Made by a program: the position numbers and the translations under genes | Shown here: one piece after another, positions 1 to 14,892 of the stretch | Layout of the letters: every line of letters begins with the position of its first letter | Numbering within the stretch: position 1 is the stretch's first letter | The notes under the pieces: generated by a model | The model's database searches: none | What the model was told of the DNA's origin: nothing | The model's input: the letters and a program-made list of their open reading frames with translations, nothing else | Source of the DNA: Microbacterium hydrocarbonoxydans | Lineage (GTDB): Bacteria > Actinomycetota > Actinomycetes > Actinomycetales > Microbacteriaceae | DNA length: 64,000 nucleotides | Assembly: GCF_904831005.1 (NCBI RefSeq) | Contig: NZ_LR882982.1 | Coordinates: forward strand, 2,170,001-2,234,000 | Reading direction: 5' to 3'

Positions 1-43
1 TTCAATCAAACACATAACAAAGTCATTGTCATGCGGTTCTCGA

Positions 44-80
44 CCGTACATCGAGAACCACTCAGTGGACGCGTAGCACC
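44..80 (-). repeat. 3' arm of the 23S rRNA processing stem
   Basis: This 37-base segment lies just beyond the 3' end of the 23S gene. It is the inverted complement of 3301-3339 just before the 23S 5' end; both contain a version of GAGAAC..CA..CAGTGGACGCG. In the transcript the two arms would pair across the whole 23S RNA. Such long stems are the usual RNase III substrate in bacterial rRNA precursors. The mismatches seen are few. The role is inferred from position. Confidence 0.7.
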
Positions 81-94
81 AACAAACGGTGTGT

Positions 95-3197
<3,103 letters not shown>

Positions 3198-3300
3198 TCA
3201 CATGAGTTTGAATCAGAATCGACACCAGACTCGAAAGCCTGGCATGAAATTGACTAATGATCTTTAAGATCATCTTGTGCAACCGACCTAAGCCGGCTGC

Positions 3301-3339
3301 AAGATGCTCGCGTCCACTGTGTAGTTCTCAAAGTACGGG
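3301..3339 (-). repeat. 5' arm of the 23S rRNA processing stem
   Basis: Inverted partner of 44-80. In the RNA it reads ...TTGAGAACTACACAGTGG ACGCGAGCATC..., which pairs with the segment after the 23S 3' end. The TTGAGAACT core also resembles the boxA-like antitermination element of actinobacterial rrn operons, so it may serve in both antitermination and RNase III processing. The first role is inference. Confidence 0.7.
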
Positions 3340-3410
3340 CGGTACCCCTTCCCGCCTCCCCCACAGGGGAAACAACAAGAGGCCCAGAGGTACAGAAACG
3401 ATCCGAAGAT

Positions 3411-3443
3411 CGCATCCGGTCCCTCAGGACCCAACAGCGTGCA
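3411..3443 (-). repeat. 3' arm of the 16S rRNA processing stem
   Basis: On the plus strand this is GCATCCGGTCCCTCAGGACC followed by CAACAGCGTGCA. It matches the reverse complement of 5301-5335, allowing G-U pairs, and lies about 160 bases past the 16S 3' end. The two arms would pair around the 16S RNA in the precursor. Confidence 0.68.
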
Positions 3444-3597
3444 GGTGCGACACCCGAAACCCTCCCCGTTCCCACCGCAAGCGGTGTACTAAGCGAGAGC
3501 TTCATCCTTCGCACCATGTCAAATGTTCCACCCATGAGCTCCCAGCGAAGAACGTATGCCTTCGAACTGGGTTCTGGACTCCGAAGAGTCAGATGCT

Positions 3598-5127
<1,530 letters not shown>

Positions 5128-5300
5128 AAAGAAATGCATACGACACCGGGAAAACGGTGACGCAGCGAGTTTGATGCTGACCAAAGAGACAAATTCATTG
5201 CTGACTTCATCCATTGCCAACCCCCCGGAAGGAGTTGGTCTTTGATCCAAAGGAATCTCATCCAGCCGAAGCTGAATCGAGGTTATTTGGCATTTGACAA

Positions 5301-5335
5301 GTGCACGCTGTTGAGTTCTCAAGGATCGGATGCTC
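5301..5335 (-). repeat. 5' arm of the 16S rRNA processing stem
   Basis: In the transcript this reads GCATCCGATCCTTGAGAACT followed by CAACAGCGTGCAC. It pairs with 3411-3443 downstream of 16S. The TTGAGAACT core recurs upstream of 23S (3301-3339), consistent with a shared boxA-like element in the leader and spacer. Confidence 0.7.
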
Positions 5336-5379
5336 CCACGACCCAGTCATCACAACCAGGCCCGAAGGGCAACTTCTCT

Positions 5380-5407
5380 ATCTTAGCCATCCCGTCTCGC
5401 TTGTCAA
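5380..5407 (-). promoter_or_regulatory. rrn promoter, proximal
   Basis: On the minus strand there is a perfect -35 TTGACA (complement of 5402-5407), a 16-base spacer and TAAGAT (complement of 5380-5385). Transcription would start near 5372, giving a leader of about 245 nt before 16S. It is the best sigma-70-type promoter in the window, as expected for an rRNA operon. Confidence 0.75.
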
Positions 5408-5589
5408 ATCAGCGCGCCGTGCGAATCTTGGATCCGCTGCGCAGCTGGTGACAGCCGCAGATGGGGTGGATCTCCCATCCTAGACGCACGCGTCTGTTCT
5501 CACAAGTGAGTGGATGTGGGAGGTGGTTCTCCGCTTGAGGGGGGTGAAGCTCTCGGCTCCTCCGCGTCCCTGTGGGGCGAACAAGTAAT

Positions 5590-5618
5590 AAGTTACGGGG
5601 ATTCTGGGGTTCTGGCAA
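5590..5618 (-). promoter_or_regulatory. rrn promoter, distal (candidate)
   Basis: On the minus strand TTGCCA (complement of 5613-5618) is followed after 17 bases by TAACTT (complement of 5590-5595). It lies about 210 bases upstream of the stronger promoter, so the operon may use tandem promoters. It is weaker than the proximal one and based on sequence match only. Confidence 0.45.
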
Positions 5619-5721
5619 ATCGGGCCACCACCCCCGGGCGTGTCGCCGAGTGATCTCGACGAGGTTTCCCCAGTCCAGGCAGTCATTCGGCGCGGATCGG
5701 CGCCACGAGTACGATCACAGC

Positions 5722-7050
5722 GTGACCGATCCGACGAATCCCGCCGCCGCTGCCGCGCTTCTGGACCGCGTGTGCTCCTCCCTCGGCGTCGAGGCGAGGA
5801 GCGGCGATCGCGGGTCGCCGTCTCCTCACTCCGTGCCGCTGCACTCGCGCCTGGCGACCGCGGATCTCGCGTGGGCGAGTGTGCGCTCCGTCTGCCTGAC
5901 CGCTGGCATCGACGCTCTCCCCGACCCCGACCGCATCGCCGTCGCGTATCGCAGTGATCGGGTGCTCACCATCGACGGCCTCGCCCCGCGCGTCTGGTCG
6001 CCGTACTCGGGTTTCTTCCGAGCGTCCGACGGCTGTGTCCGCACTCACGGCAACTACCCCCACCATGCGCAACGCATGCTCGCCGCGTTGCGTCTGAGAG
6101 ATGACGCCACGGGTGACGACCTGCGGAGCGCGCTGCTGACGCTGCCTGCCCGCGAGGCCGTCGCGCTGATCACCGAGGCCCGCGGGCTGGCGGTTCCGGT
6201 GCTACTCGAAAAGCCCGATCGCGACGCGCAGTTGCGCGCCACTCCCCTGCTGCCTGTCGAGCGGCATCCCGCACCGCAGCCGAAGAGGCGGCCTGCTCGC
6301 GCTGGTCAGGATCCTCGTGCGCCGCTCGCAGGCGCCCGTGTATTGGACCTGACCCGGGTGATCGCCGGCCCTGTCTGCACCCGCACTCTCGCTCTCCTCG
6401 GCGCCGACGTGCTGCGCGTCGATCCTCCGCAGCTCGCCGAGCCCGAGTGGCAGCACCTCGACACCGGCCACGCCAAGAGATCGACACTGCTCGACGCTCG
6501 GAAGGAGCGGTTGCACGAGTTGCTCGCCACGGCTGACGTCGTCGTGCTCGGGTACCGACCGGAGGCCCTCGAGCGTCTCGGTCTCTCGGCACCCGCACTG
6601 CGGGAGCGCCATCCGGGTCTGATCGTCGCCCAGCTCAGCGCCTGGGGCATCGATCACCCGGCGCGTGCCGGATTCGACAGTCTCGTGCAGGCAGAGTCCG
6701 GGATCGCGATGGTGGAGTCGCCGGATCGCGACCGTCCAGGGGCTCTGCCCGCACAGGCGCTGGATCACAGCGCCGGCTACCTTCTCGCGGCCGCGATCAT
6801 CGCGCTGCTCGAGCGGCGCCGTCGAGAAGGTGGCGGGTGGGTGGTGCGCACCTCACTGCGGAGAGTGGCTGCGGAGCTTCTCGGGATGCCCAGATCTTCG
6901 GCGCCGGATTCGGAGCGGGAGCTGGACCTCTCCGCCCACACCGTGTCGTTCGACATCGCAGGGCAGAAGATCACCACCGCGGCATCAGTTCTCCCCGGCT
7001 TCGACTTCGCCGCGCCGCATCGATGGGGATCCGATCAACCCCTGTGGTGA
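5722..7050 (+). CDS. CaiB/BaiF (family III) CoA-transferase
   Basis: Moves CoA between acyl groups in the cytosol; the physiological substrate cannot be read from sequence. The 442-residue protein has the family's N-terminal block PLAGARVLDLTRVIAGP at about 205-221, followed by LLGADVLRVDPP. GFDSLVQAESG at about residue 320 carries the Asp that forms the acyl-anhydride intermediate in formyl-CoA transferase. The first 200 residues are an extra, poorly recognisable segment, so the family core sits in the C-terminal half. I chose the GTG at 5722 because the open frame upstream of it runs through rrn promoter sequence. Its last 16 bases overlap the convergent DUF4184 gene. Substrate specificity is unknown. 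Confidence 0.75.
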   Translation: MTDPTNPAAAAALLDRVCSSLGVEARSGDRGSPSPHSVPLHSRLATADLAWASVRSVCLTAGIDALPDPDRIAVAYRSDRVLTIDGLAPRVWSPYSGFFRASDGCVRTHGNYPHHAQRMLAALRLRDDATGDDLRSALLTLPAREAVALITEARGLAVPVLLEKPDRDAQLRATPLLPVERHPAPQPKRRPARAGQDPRAPLAGARVLDLTRVIAGPVCTRTLALLGADVLRVDPPQLAEPEWQHLDTGHAKRSTLLDARKERLHELLATADVVVLGYRPEALERLGLSAPALRERHPGLIVAQLSAWGIDHPARAGFDSLVQAESGIAMVESPDRDRPGALPAQALDHSAGYLLAAAIIALLERRRREGGGWVVRTSLRRVAAELLGMPRSSAPDSERELDLSAHTVSFDIAGQKITTAASVLPGFDFAAPHRWGSDQPLW

Positions 7051-7832
7051 AGGCGGCGGAACAGCGGCAGGGACACGCAGATCACCAGTGTGAGAACGCC
7101 CCACAGCGCGCACGCCGGCGGCAGGACCCGATAGGCCAGATGCTGATACGTGAACTCCTCGGTGAACGGCCCGTACCCCGCGTACCCCACACCCCACGCC
7201 GTGATCAGCACGACGGGAAGCGACACCCACCATGCGATTCGGACGGGTGCCGGGATCACGCGCTCGACGTGTTCGCGCGGCTCGGCACGGTTGAGTCTGA
7301 AGACGCCCCAGATCGCGATCACGAGCAGGCCGATCACGCTCGACCCGTGCTGCAGCCATTTGTATCCGGTGAACGGACCCCACATCTGGTCGAGCGCGGG
7401 AAGCACGTCGACGCCCCATCTGCCTTCGTGCGTGAAGAGATCCCAGACGATGTGCGTGAGCACACCGAGCACCAGGGACAGTGCGAGCATCAACGGATAG
7501 AGCCGATTCGGAGCACCGATGCCGACGGCGTCCTGCGCCGCTCCGATGCCCGACCGCGACCATTCGGCGGGCAGCCGACGAGCAAGCCAGAGCGGCGACA
7601 ACTCACCCACGGCGGGGCGCAGCACGACACGCCACAGCAGAAACAGCACGAACGCCACCAGCGCTGTCCACACCACATTGCCGAACGTGTGGGTGAACGA
7701 GTACGGGAGTCCGATTCCCCTGATGAACAGCGGAAGGTCCGGCGTCATGGCGCCGATCGCGATCGCGGCGGGCACAAGCGGCGTGCGGATGAAGGGAAGT
7801 GCGACCACCGCATGGCTCGGCGTGAACGGCAT
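7035..7832 (-). CDS. DUF4184 family membrane protein
   Basis: A 265-residue integral membrane protein of unknown function. It opens with MPFTPSHAVVALPF, the start typical of DUF4184, and the segment GAMTPDLPLF recalls the metal-dependent membrane hydrolase (YdjM/LexA-binding-like) superfamily with its conserved His and Asp. About five to six hydrophobic segments are spread along the chain, with an H-x3-D-rich motif (HIVWDLFTHEG) near the middle. A clear ribosome binding site (AGGAG) lies 7-8 bases before the ATG. It is downstream of tyrS on the same strand but separated by a hairpin, so it is probably transcribed separately. Confidence 0.7.
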   Translation of the reverse strand: MPFTPSHAVVALPFIRTPLVPAAIAIGAMTPDLPLFIRGIGLPYSFTHTFGNVVWTALVAFVLFLLWRVVLRPAVGELSPLWLARRLPAEWSRSGIGAAQDAVGIGAPNRLYPLMLALSLVLGVLTHIVWDLFTHEGRWGVDVLPALDQMWGPFTGYKWLQHGSSVIGLLVIAIWGVFRLNRAEPREHVERVIPAPVRIAWWVSLPVVLITAWGVGYAGYGPFTEEFTYQHLAYRVLPPACALWGVLTLVICVSLPLFRRLHHRG

Positions 7833-7867
7833 CGATGGCTCCTGTCGAGCTGAGTGGTGGAAGCGGT

Positions 7868-7905
7868 GACGGCGGTCGTCCGAGAGCTCTCAGACGACCG
7901 CCGTC
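7868..7905 (-). terminator. hairpin terminator after tyrS
   Basis: GACGGCGGTCGTC at 7868-7880 is repeated in perfect inverted form at 7893-7905 with a 12-base loop, starting 20 bases past the tyrS stop codon. There is no run of T on the minus strand, as is common for actinobacterial terminators. Confidence 0.6.
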
Positions 7906-7924
7906 AGACGATCTGAAACGGACC

Positions 7925-9226
7925 TCAGACGAGGAAGACTCCTGCGAGGGTCTTCTTTCCACGACGGAGCACGGACAATCCCCCCGGCAGGGTTCCCTGC
8001 ACGGTGGCCGCGTCGTCTTCGACACGCGTTCCGTCGAGAGACACACCGCCCTGTGCGATGGCGCGGCGGGCTTCGGACGCGCTGGAGACGAGCCCCGTGG
8101 CGACGAGCGCGTCGACGACCGACGACCCGCCGGTGATCGTCGCGTTCGGCAGCTCTTCGAGTGCGGTGCGCAGCGTCGACGCATCCAGCGCAGTCAGGTC
8201 TCCTTGACCGAACAGAGCGTCGGATGCCGCGATCACGGCGGCCGTCGCATCCAGGCCGTGCACGGTGGCGACGACCTCGAGAGCAAGCCGCTTCTGCGCG
8301 GCGCGGCGGAAGGGCTCGCTCTCGACCAGCGCCTCGTACTCCTCGATCTCAGCGCGGGTGAGGAAGGTGAAGACCTTCAACCTGCCGATCACGTCGGCGT
8401 CTGCAGTGCCCAGCCAGAACTGGTACATCCGGTACGGGCTGCACATCTCGGGGTCGAGCCAGATGGCGTTGCCCTCGCTCTTGCCGAACTTGGTTCCGTC
8501 GCTGTTCGTGATCAACGGAGTACCGATTGCGTGCGCAGATGCTCCCTCGGCACGACGGATGAGGTCTGTGCCGCTGGTGAGGTTGCCCCATTGGTCGGAG
8601 CCGCCCGTCTGGAGGACGCAGTCGTACTGACGGTACAGCTCGAGGAAGTCCATCCCCTGCAGGATCTGGTAGCTGAACTCGGTGTAGCTGATGCCCTCGT
8701 CGGAGTTCAGGCGCGCGGCGACAGCATCCTTCTTCAGCATCGTGCCGACCCGGTAGTGCTTGCCGATCTCGCGCAGGAAGTCGATCGCCGAGAGGGGTGC
8801 CGTCCAATCGAGATTGTTGACGATGCGCGCGGCGTTCTCGCCCTCGAAGCTCAGGTAGCGCTCGACCTGCGTCCGCAGGCGCTCCACCCATTCCTCGACC
8901 GTCTCTCGGGTGTTGAGCGTGCGCTCAGCCGTGGGGCGCGGGTCGCCGATCAGACCGGTGGAACCGCCGACGAGGCCGAGCGGCTTGTGGCCCGCGAGCT
9001 GGATGCGACGAAGCGTCAGCAGCTGCACCAGGTTTCCGAGATGCAGGCTGGGAGCCGTCGGGTCGAAGCCGCAGTAATACGTGATCGGATCCCCGGCGAG
9101 AAGGGCGCGCAGCGCCTCCTGGTCAGTGGACACATGGACGAGGCCGCGCCACAGCAGTTCGTCCCACACGTTCTCGAACGTGGGGTCGATCGCCGGCGGG
9201 GCGGTCGTCAGAGCGGAATTCGACAC
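7925..9226 (-). CDS. tyrS: tyrosyl-tRNA synthetase
   Basis: Charges tRNA-Tyr with tyrosine in the cytosol. The 433-residue protein is the usual bacterial TyrRS length. It has YYCGFDPTAPSLHLGN (the HIGH signature as HLGN) near residue 50 and KFGKSEGN (the KMSKS loop) near 235. The C-terminal S4 RNA-binding domain is seen as SASEARRAIAQGGV. I chose the GTG at 9226 rather than the upstream ATG: homologues start here, and a TAGCCT hexamer lies 7 bases before it, suggesting leaderless transcription. A hairpin follows the stop. The gene closes the conserved arg-tyrS neighbourhood seen in actinobacteria. Confidence 0.95.
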   Translation of the reverse strand: MSNSALTTAPPAIDPTFENVWDELLWRGLVHVSTDQEALRALLAGDPITYYCGFDPTAPSLHLGNLVQLLTLRRIQLAGHKPLGLVGGSTGLIGDPRPTAERTLNTRETVEEWVERLRTQVERYLSFEGENAARIVNNLDWTAPLSAIDFLREIGKHYRVGTMLKKDAVAARLNSDEGISYTEFSYQILQGMDFLELYRQYDCVLQTGGSDQWGNLTSGTDLIRRAEGASAHAIGTPLITNSDGTKFGKSEGNAIWLDPEMCSPYRMYQFWLGTADADVIGRLKVFTFLTRAEIEEYEALVESEPFRRAAQKRLALEVVATVHGLDATAAVIAASDALFGQGDLTALDASTLRTALEELPNATITGGSSVVDALVATGLVSSASEARRAIAQGGVSLDGTRVEDDAATVQGTLPGGLSVLRRGKKTLAGVFLV

Positions 9227-9279
9227 GCGCCCCAGGCTATCAGCGGTCCGAGCAGACGAATCGCCGCGAGGGCGACGGT

Positions 9280-10125
9280 TCAGGAATGCGCTGCCCACCA
9301 CACCAGGAAGGCGGCGCCCAGCCCGATGACCCAGCTCACGAGACTGCCCACGAGGAAGTACTCTGCCCGGGCCCCGGTCTCGCCGTCACGCGAGATCTCA
9401 GGAAATCGCACGATCCCCTTCGCCGCCAGCATCGCGGCGAGGATCGGATACGCAGCCGCGAGGGTCAGGATCATCACCAGGATGCGCTCGAGCGGTCCGA
9501 TCAGGCGACCGCCCTTGAACCCCGCACGCGGGTCGCGGGCCGCAGGTCCCGCGGGGCTCGACGCGCGGATGGCGGAAACGACGGACGCGCCGTCGGCGGC
9601 ATCGGCGCCACTGACGGCCGCGTCGGCGTCTGGCCGGATCGCCGCGTCGGCGTCGGTGTCGGGTCGGATCGCTCGTCCGAGGTCGGAAGGACGCCAGGTG
9701 TGCTCGCCGTCGAGTGCTGCACGCACCACCAGGTTCGCTGATTCGAGAAGGAAGACGGCCGTTCCGACCGTGAGCAGGGCCAGGTCGAAGGGAACATCTC
9801 CGAACGGAGAGCGGAGGCTCCATACATCGCCGATCAGCCCGGCGTCCCCTCGAGCACCCAGCCACACCACCGATCCGATGCTCATCACCGCGAGAAGCAC
9901 AGCCGGCCAGAAGCCGAGCGGGGCCACTCTCTCGGACGGCATGCACCACACCCACAGCGCGCCCACGAGCAGTCCGAGGGCCATCGGCAGGAGGGCATCG
10001 CTGACGCTGCCGAGCAGCAACAGGATCACGGTGACGGTGAGGTAGCCGACCCACCGACGAGGCGCGAACTGACGCACGAGGTCAGCCGCTCCCACCGCGA
10101 GGAGGACGAATCCGGCGACGATCAT
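9280..10125 (-). CDS. membrane protein coupled to SatD regulator
   Basis: A 281-residue hydrophobic protein without a confident family name. Four or five hydrophobic segments fill residues 1-125, then comes an Ala/Asp-rich linker (about 145-185). Two more membrane helices follow, the first led by GRLIGPLERILVMI and the second by EYFLVGSLVSW. That C-terminal pattern resembles membrane proteins (DUF3307-like neighbours) that accompany SatD elsewhere. Its start codon overlaps the satD stop by 4 bases (ATGA), so the two are translated together and likely act together. Transport or stress function is inference only. Confidence 0.6.
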   Translation of the reverse strand: MIVAGFVLLAVGAADLVRQFAPRRWVGYLTVTVILLLLGSVSDALLPMALGLLVGALWVWCMPSERVAPLGFWPAVLLAVMSIGSVVWLGARGDAGLIGDVWSLRSPFGDVPFDLALLTVGTAVFLLESANLVVRAALDGEHTWRPSDLGRAIRPDTDADAAIRPDADAAVSGADAADGASVVSAIRASSPAGPAARDPRAGFKGGRLIGPLERILVMILTLAAAYPILAAMLAAKGIVRFPEISRDGETGARAEYFLVGSLVSWVIGLGAAFLVWWAAHS

Positions 10126-10766
10126 GCCGTGGATCCCCTGAGCGCGGCGAGTCCTTCGAGCAACGCGGCGCTGCCTGCGTTGCGCAGAGACTTCGAGACG
10201 CTCGGCTGAGTGATGCCCTCTTCGGCAGCGAGCTCGTGCTGCGACCTCCCGATGAGGCGCCCGTATGTCAGCCGACGTTCTCGCTCGTTCATGGCCCCGA
10301 CCACCTCGTCTCGGACGAGGAGGTAGGCGTTCGACGCGGCGATCGTGCTCTCCATGACCTCATCCTGCCCGGGGGCTCCGACAATCCAGGTTCGGGTGCG
10401 TGGTACGGCGCGCCCCTCCCTCGCATGCACGGTCTCGATGGCAGCGCGGGCGGCATACCACCCCGGTCCGTCGGCGAGCTCGCCGTGCACCGAGTCGACG
10501 GCACTGACGGGACCGACGCCGATCCCGAATCGGAAGGCGATCCCGTCGGGAAGGGCGAGCTGGATCATCAGGAGTGAGATCATGGCGTCTTCGAGGCCCG
10601 GGTACACCCCCTGCTGCTCGTCTCCGACCGTGGGGGTCAAGGGCTGCTGAGCCAGGGGCGCATCGCGCTCCACGCGGACGATGGTCTCATCGAGGGTGCG
10701 CTGCGCTGCCGTGCGGTCGTCGAGCCTGCGGGAGCCCACGATGTCTGCGAGTACGGCGATGACCAT
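10122..10766 (-). CDS. SatD family regulator
   Basis: A 214-residue cytosolic protein of the SatD family, named after an acid-tolerance locus of Streptococcus mutans; the molecular function is not established. The N-terminus VIAVLADIVGSRRLDDR and the middle segment RFGIGVGPV are typical. Near residues 160-195 is a helix-turn-helix-like segment, GRSQHELAAEEGITQPSVSK, which suggests DNA binding. A long palindrome just upstream (10770-10814) is a plausible autoregulatory site. A TACGGT hexamer sits 6 bases before the ATG, fitting a leaderless transcript. It overlaps the following membrane-protein gene by 4 bases and diverges from the DUF1349 gene. Confidence 0.7.
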   Translation of the reverse strand: MVIAVLADIVGSRRLDDRTAAQRTLDETIVRVERDAPLAQQPLTPTVGDEQQGVYPGLEDAMISLLMIQLALPDGIAFRFGIGVGPVSAVDSVHGELADGPGWYAARAAIETVHAREGRAVPRTRTWIVGAPGQDEVMESTIAASNAYLLVRDEVVGAMNERERRLTYGRLIGRSQHELAAEEGITQPSVSKSLRNAGSAALLEGLAALRGSTA

Positions 10767-10769
10767 GAC

Positions 10770-10814
10770 ATAACCGTATCACGCATAAGTTGTCTTTATG
10801 CCTTATTTGGTTAT
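10770..10814. promoter_or_regulatory. operator-like palindrome between satD and DUF1349 gene
   Basis: Symmetric arrangement on the plus strand: ATAACC (10770-10775), seven bases, GCATAA (10783-10788), a 7-base centre, then TTATGC and finally GGTTAT (10809-10814). The site fills most of the 59-base gap between two divergent start codons and overlaps the -10-like TACGGT of satD. The likely ligand is the helix-turn-helix of SatD itself, which would control both genes; this is inference from position. Confidence 0.5.
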
Positions 10815-10825
10815 ATCCTCGGAAC

Positions 10826-11413
10826 ATGCCTGAATCAGACATCATCTCCTGGACAGACGGCTCCTGGACGCACGAGCCCGCCGCCCACTCCGTGGACGGC
10901 GCTCACCTCGAGGTCACCGCGGTCGAGGGCAGCGACGCCTGGCGACACACCGCTTACGGCTTCGTCCACGACACCGAGCACGCACTGCTCGCTCCCCTGG
11001 CGGTGGGCGAAGCCGTGGAGGTCTCGTTCCGCGCTCCCTGGGACGGTCAGTTCGATCAGGCCGGAGTCTTCGTCCGCATCGACGACGAACACTGGATCAA
11101 AGCGGGCATCGAGTACGCCGACGATCACCTCGGTCTCGGCGCCGTCGTCACCGACATCCGCTCCGACTGGTCGGTCGGCTTCGTCGACGACTGGCACGGC
11201 CGGGAGATCACAGTGCGTGTGAGCCGCTGGGCTGATGCGGTCATCGTGCGCGCGCGAGCGGACCGCGACGACTGGCGGCTGGTGCGCGTCGCGCCGTTCG
11301 ACGGTGAAGCCGCGGCATCCGCCGGCCCGTTCCTCGCCGGTCCGACCCGCGCAGGGTTGGTCGTGCGCTTCACCCGCTGGACGAGGTCAGCCGCCGACGT
11401 CGCGCTGCACTGA
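10826..11413 (+). CDS. DUF1349 domain protein (concanavalin-like fold)
   Basis: A 195-residue soluble protein of the DUF1349 family, predicted to adopt a concanavalin A-like beta sandwich; no reaction is known. The segments AGVFVRIDDEHWIKAGIEY (about 75-93) and RITRW-like turns near the C-terminus (VRFTRWTRSAAD) are characteristic. The start at 10826 is the ATG that opens the recognisable domain; the longer open frame would run through the palindrome. It diverges from satD with a shared operator candidate, so it may be part of the same response. There is no signal peptide or membrane segment. Confidence 0.65.
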   Translation: MPESDIISWTDGSWTHEPAAHSVDGAHLEVTAVEGSDAWRHTAYGFVHDTEHALLAPLAVGEAVEVSFRAPWDGQFDQAGVFVRIDDEHWIKAGIEYADDHLGLGAVVTDIRSDWSVGFVDDWHGREITVRVSRWADAVIVRARADRDDWRLVRVAPFDGEAAASAGPFLAGPTRAGLVVRFTRWTRSAADVALH

Positions 11414-11588
11414 GTCGTGCGGCGGGACGGCCGCCGGAGGACCGAACGCCAGACGGAGCATCCGTTGCAGACCCTCCGTGAATCGTCTCGATCTCCGCGG
11501 AACGTCAGTGCGCCACCATTCCTGCACGGCTGAGCCCGGGCGACCGTTATCCCTTTTCTGCGCGTGACGGTCGGAGGGGCACCGGGGA

Positions 11589-12443
11589 GTGCGGCACGGT
11601 GGGCGGATGCTCTCCGCGGAACACACCATCCACTCCCTCGGCGGCTTCGCGCGCGGCACCCAGCTCCAGCAGTTCGGCTTCTCTCGCCAGAGCCTCGCCA
11701 AGGAGGTCGATGCCGGTGCGATCCTCCGCCTCCGGCCGGGAGTGTTCGCCGTCTCCCCCGTACCCGCGTCAGTGCGGGAGGCCGTCGCCCACGGAGGAGC
11801 CCTCACGTGCACGAGCGCTCTCCGAGCCGAGGGCATCTGGGTCCTCACGCCCGAGGACGGGGTTCACGTGTGGCTCGCCCCCACTCAACATGCGCGCACG
11901 CACCACGGCTGCGCGTGCACGGCCCACTACTACTCCGGGGACCCGCCGCTCGGCATCGCGAGCATCGAGATCGCGCTCACGCACCTGTACAAGTGCGCCG
12001 GCGATGAGGCGTTCTTCGCCGCGTTCGAGTCGGCATGGAAGCTCGGCAAGCTCACACCACGCCATCGGAGGCGGGTGAAGGCACGGCTCCCTCGACGCGC
12101 GCACTGGCTCGTCGATCTGGCGCGGCCGGATGCCGACAGCGGGTTGGAGTCACTGCTGCGGCTGCGACTGCATCTGCTCGGCATCCGACTCGACTGTCAG
12201 GTCGTGATCGCCGATGTGGGAAGGGTCGACTTCGTCATCGCCGGCAGGCTGATCGTCGAGGCCGACGGCAAGGGAAACCACGAGGGCGGACTGCGCCACA
12301 AGGACCTCGTACGTGATGCTGCGGCGTCACGCCTCGGTTATGAGACGCTGCGATTCGACTACGCCCAGATCATCCACCACTGGGAATCCGTGCAGGCTGC
12401 GATCCTCGGAGCCCTGGCGCGGCTCTCGGCTCAGAACGACTGA
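11589..12443 (+). CDS. AbiEi-like / DUF559 domain protein
   Basis: A 284-residue protein. Residues about 10-55 look like the winged-helix domain found in type IV (AbiEi) antitoxin-like proteins (FSRQSLAKEVDAGAILRLRPGVFA). The C-terminal 80 residues (VDFVIAGRLIVEADGKGNH...RDAAASRLGYETLRFDYAQI) match the DUF559, Vsr-like nuclease fold, including the conserved V-D-F and E-x-D-G-K motifs. Such proteins are common in Microbacteriaceae as single genes and their role is unknown. No partner toxin is adjacent, so I do not call a toxin-antitoxin system. The GTG at 11589 has GGAGG 11 bases upstream; ATG 11607 is an alternative. A strong hairpin follows. Confidence 0.65.
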   Translation: MRHGGRMLSAEHTIHSLGGFARGTQLQQFGFSRQSLAKEVDAGAILRLRPGVFAVSPVPASVREAVAHGGALTCTSALRAEGIWVLTPEDGVHVWLAPTQHARTHHGCACTAHYYSGDPPLGIASIEIALTHLYKCAGDEAFFAAFESAWKLGKLTPRHRRRVKARLPRRAHWLVDLARPDADSGLESLLRLRLHLLGIRLDCQVVIADVGRVDFVIAGRLIVEADGKGNHEGGLRHKDLVRDAAASRLGYETLRFDYAQIIHHWESVQAAILGALARLSAQND

Positions 12444-12458
12444 CGACCCGCGGACAGA

Positions 12459-12505
12459 TGGACGGATCGCGGAGGAAGTCACTCAGACTCTCCGCGATCC
12501 GTCCA
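12459..12505. terminator. bidirectional hairpin terminator
   Basis: A perfect 16-base inverted repeat (TGGACGGATCGCGGAG at 12459-12474, complement at 12490-12505) with a 15-base loop. It lies between the convergent DUF559 gene and argH, 27 bases from the argH stop. It could end transcription from both sides. Confidence 0.7.
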
Positions 12506-12532
12506 CACTTCCGACATCCGTCACACCGACGA

Positions 12533-14888
<2,356 letters not shown>

Positions 14889-14892
<4 letters not shown>

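Larger units (their letters stand above)
5128..5721 (-). other. rrn leader and promoter region
   Basis: About 590 bases with no convincing gene, between the 16S 5' end and the CoA-transferase start. On the minus strand it holds two promoter candidates (5380-5407 and 5590-5618) and the 5' arm of the 16S processing stem (5301-5335). A T-rich stretch and conserved leader follow just before 16S. Open frames that read through it lack a ribosome binding site and are not supported. Confidence 0.75.

Noticed and set aside
7835..10045. 736-codon open frame on the plus strand
   Set aside because: Antisense to tyrS and the SatD-linked membrane protein. It has no recognisable domain and only exists because of codon bias.
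11589..12443. Toxin-antitoxin call for the DUF559 gene
   Set aside because: Only the AbiEi-like part is present, and the neighbours (DUF1349, argH) are not toxins.
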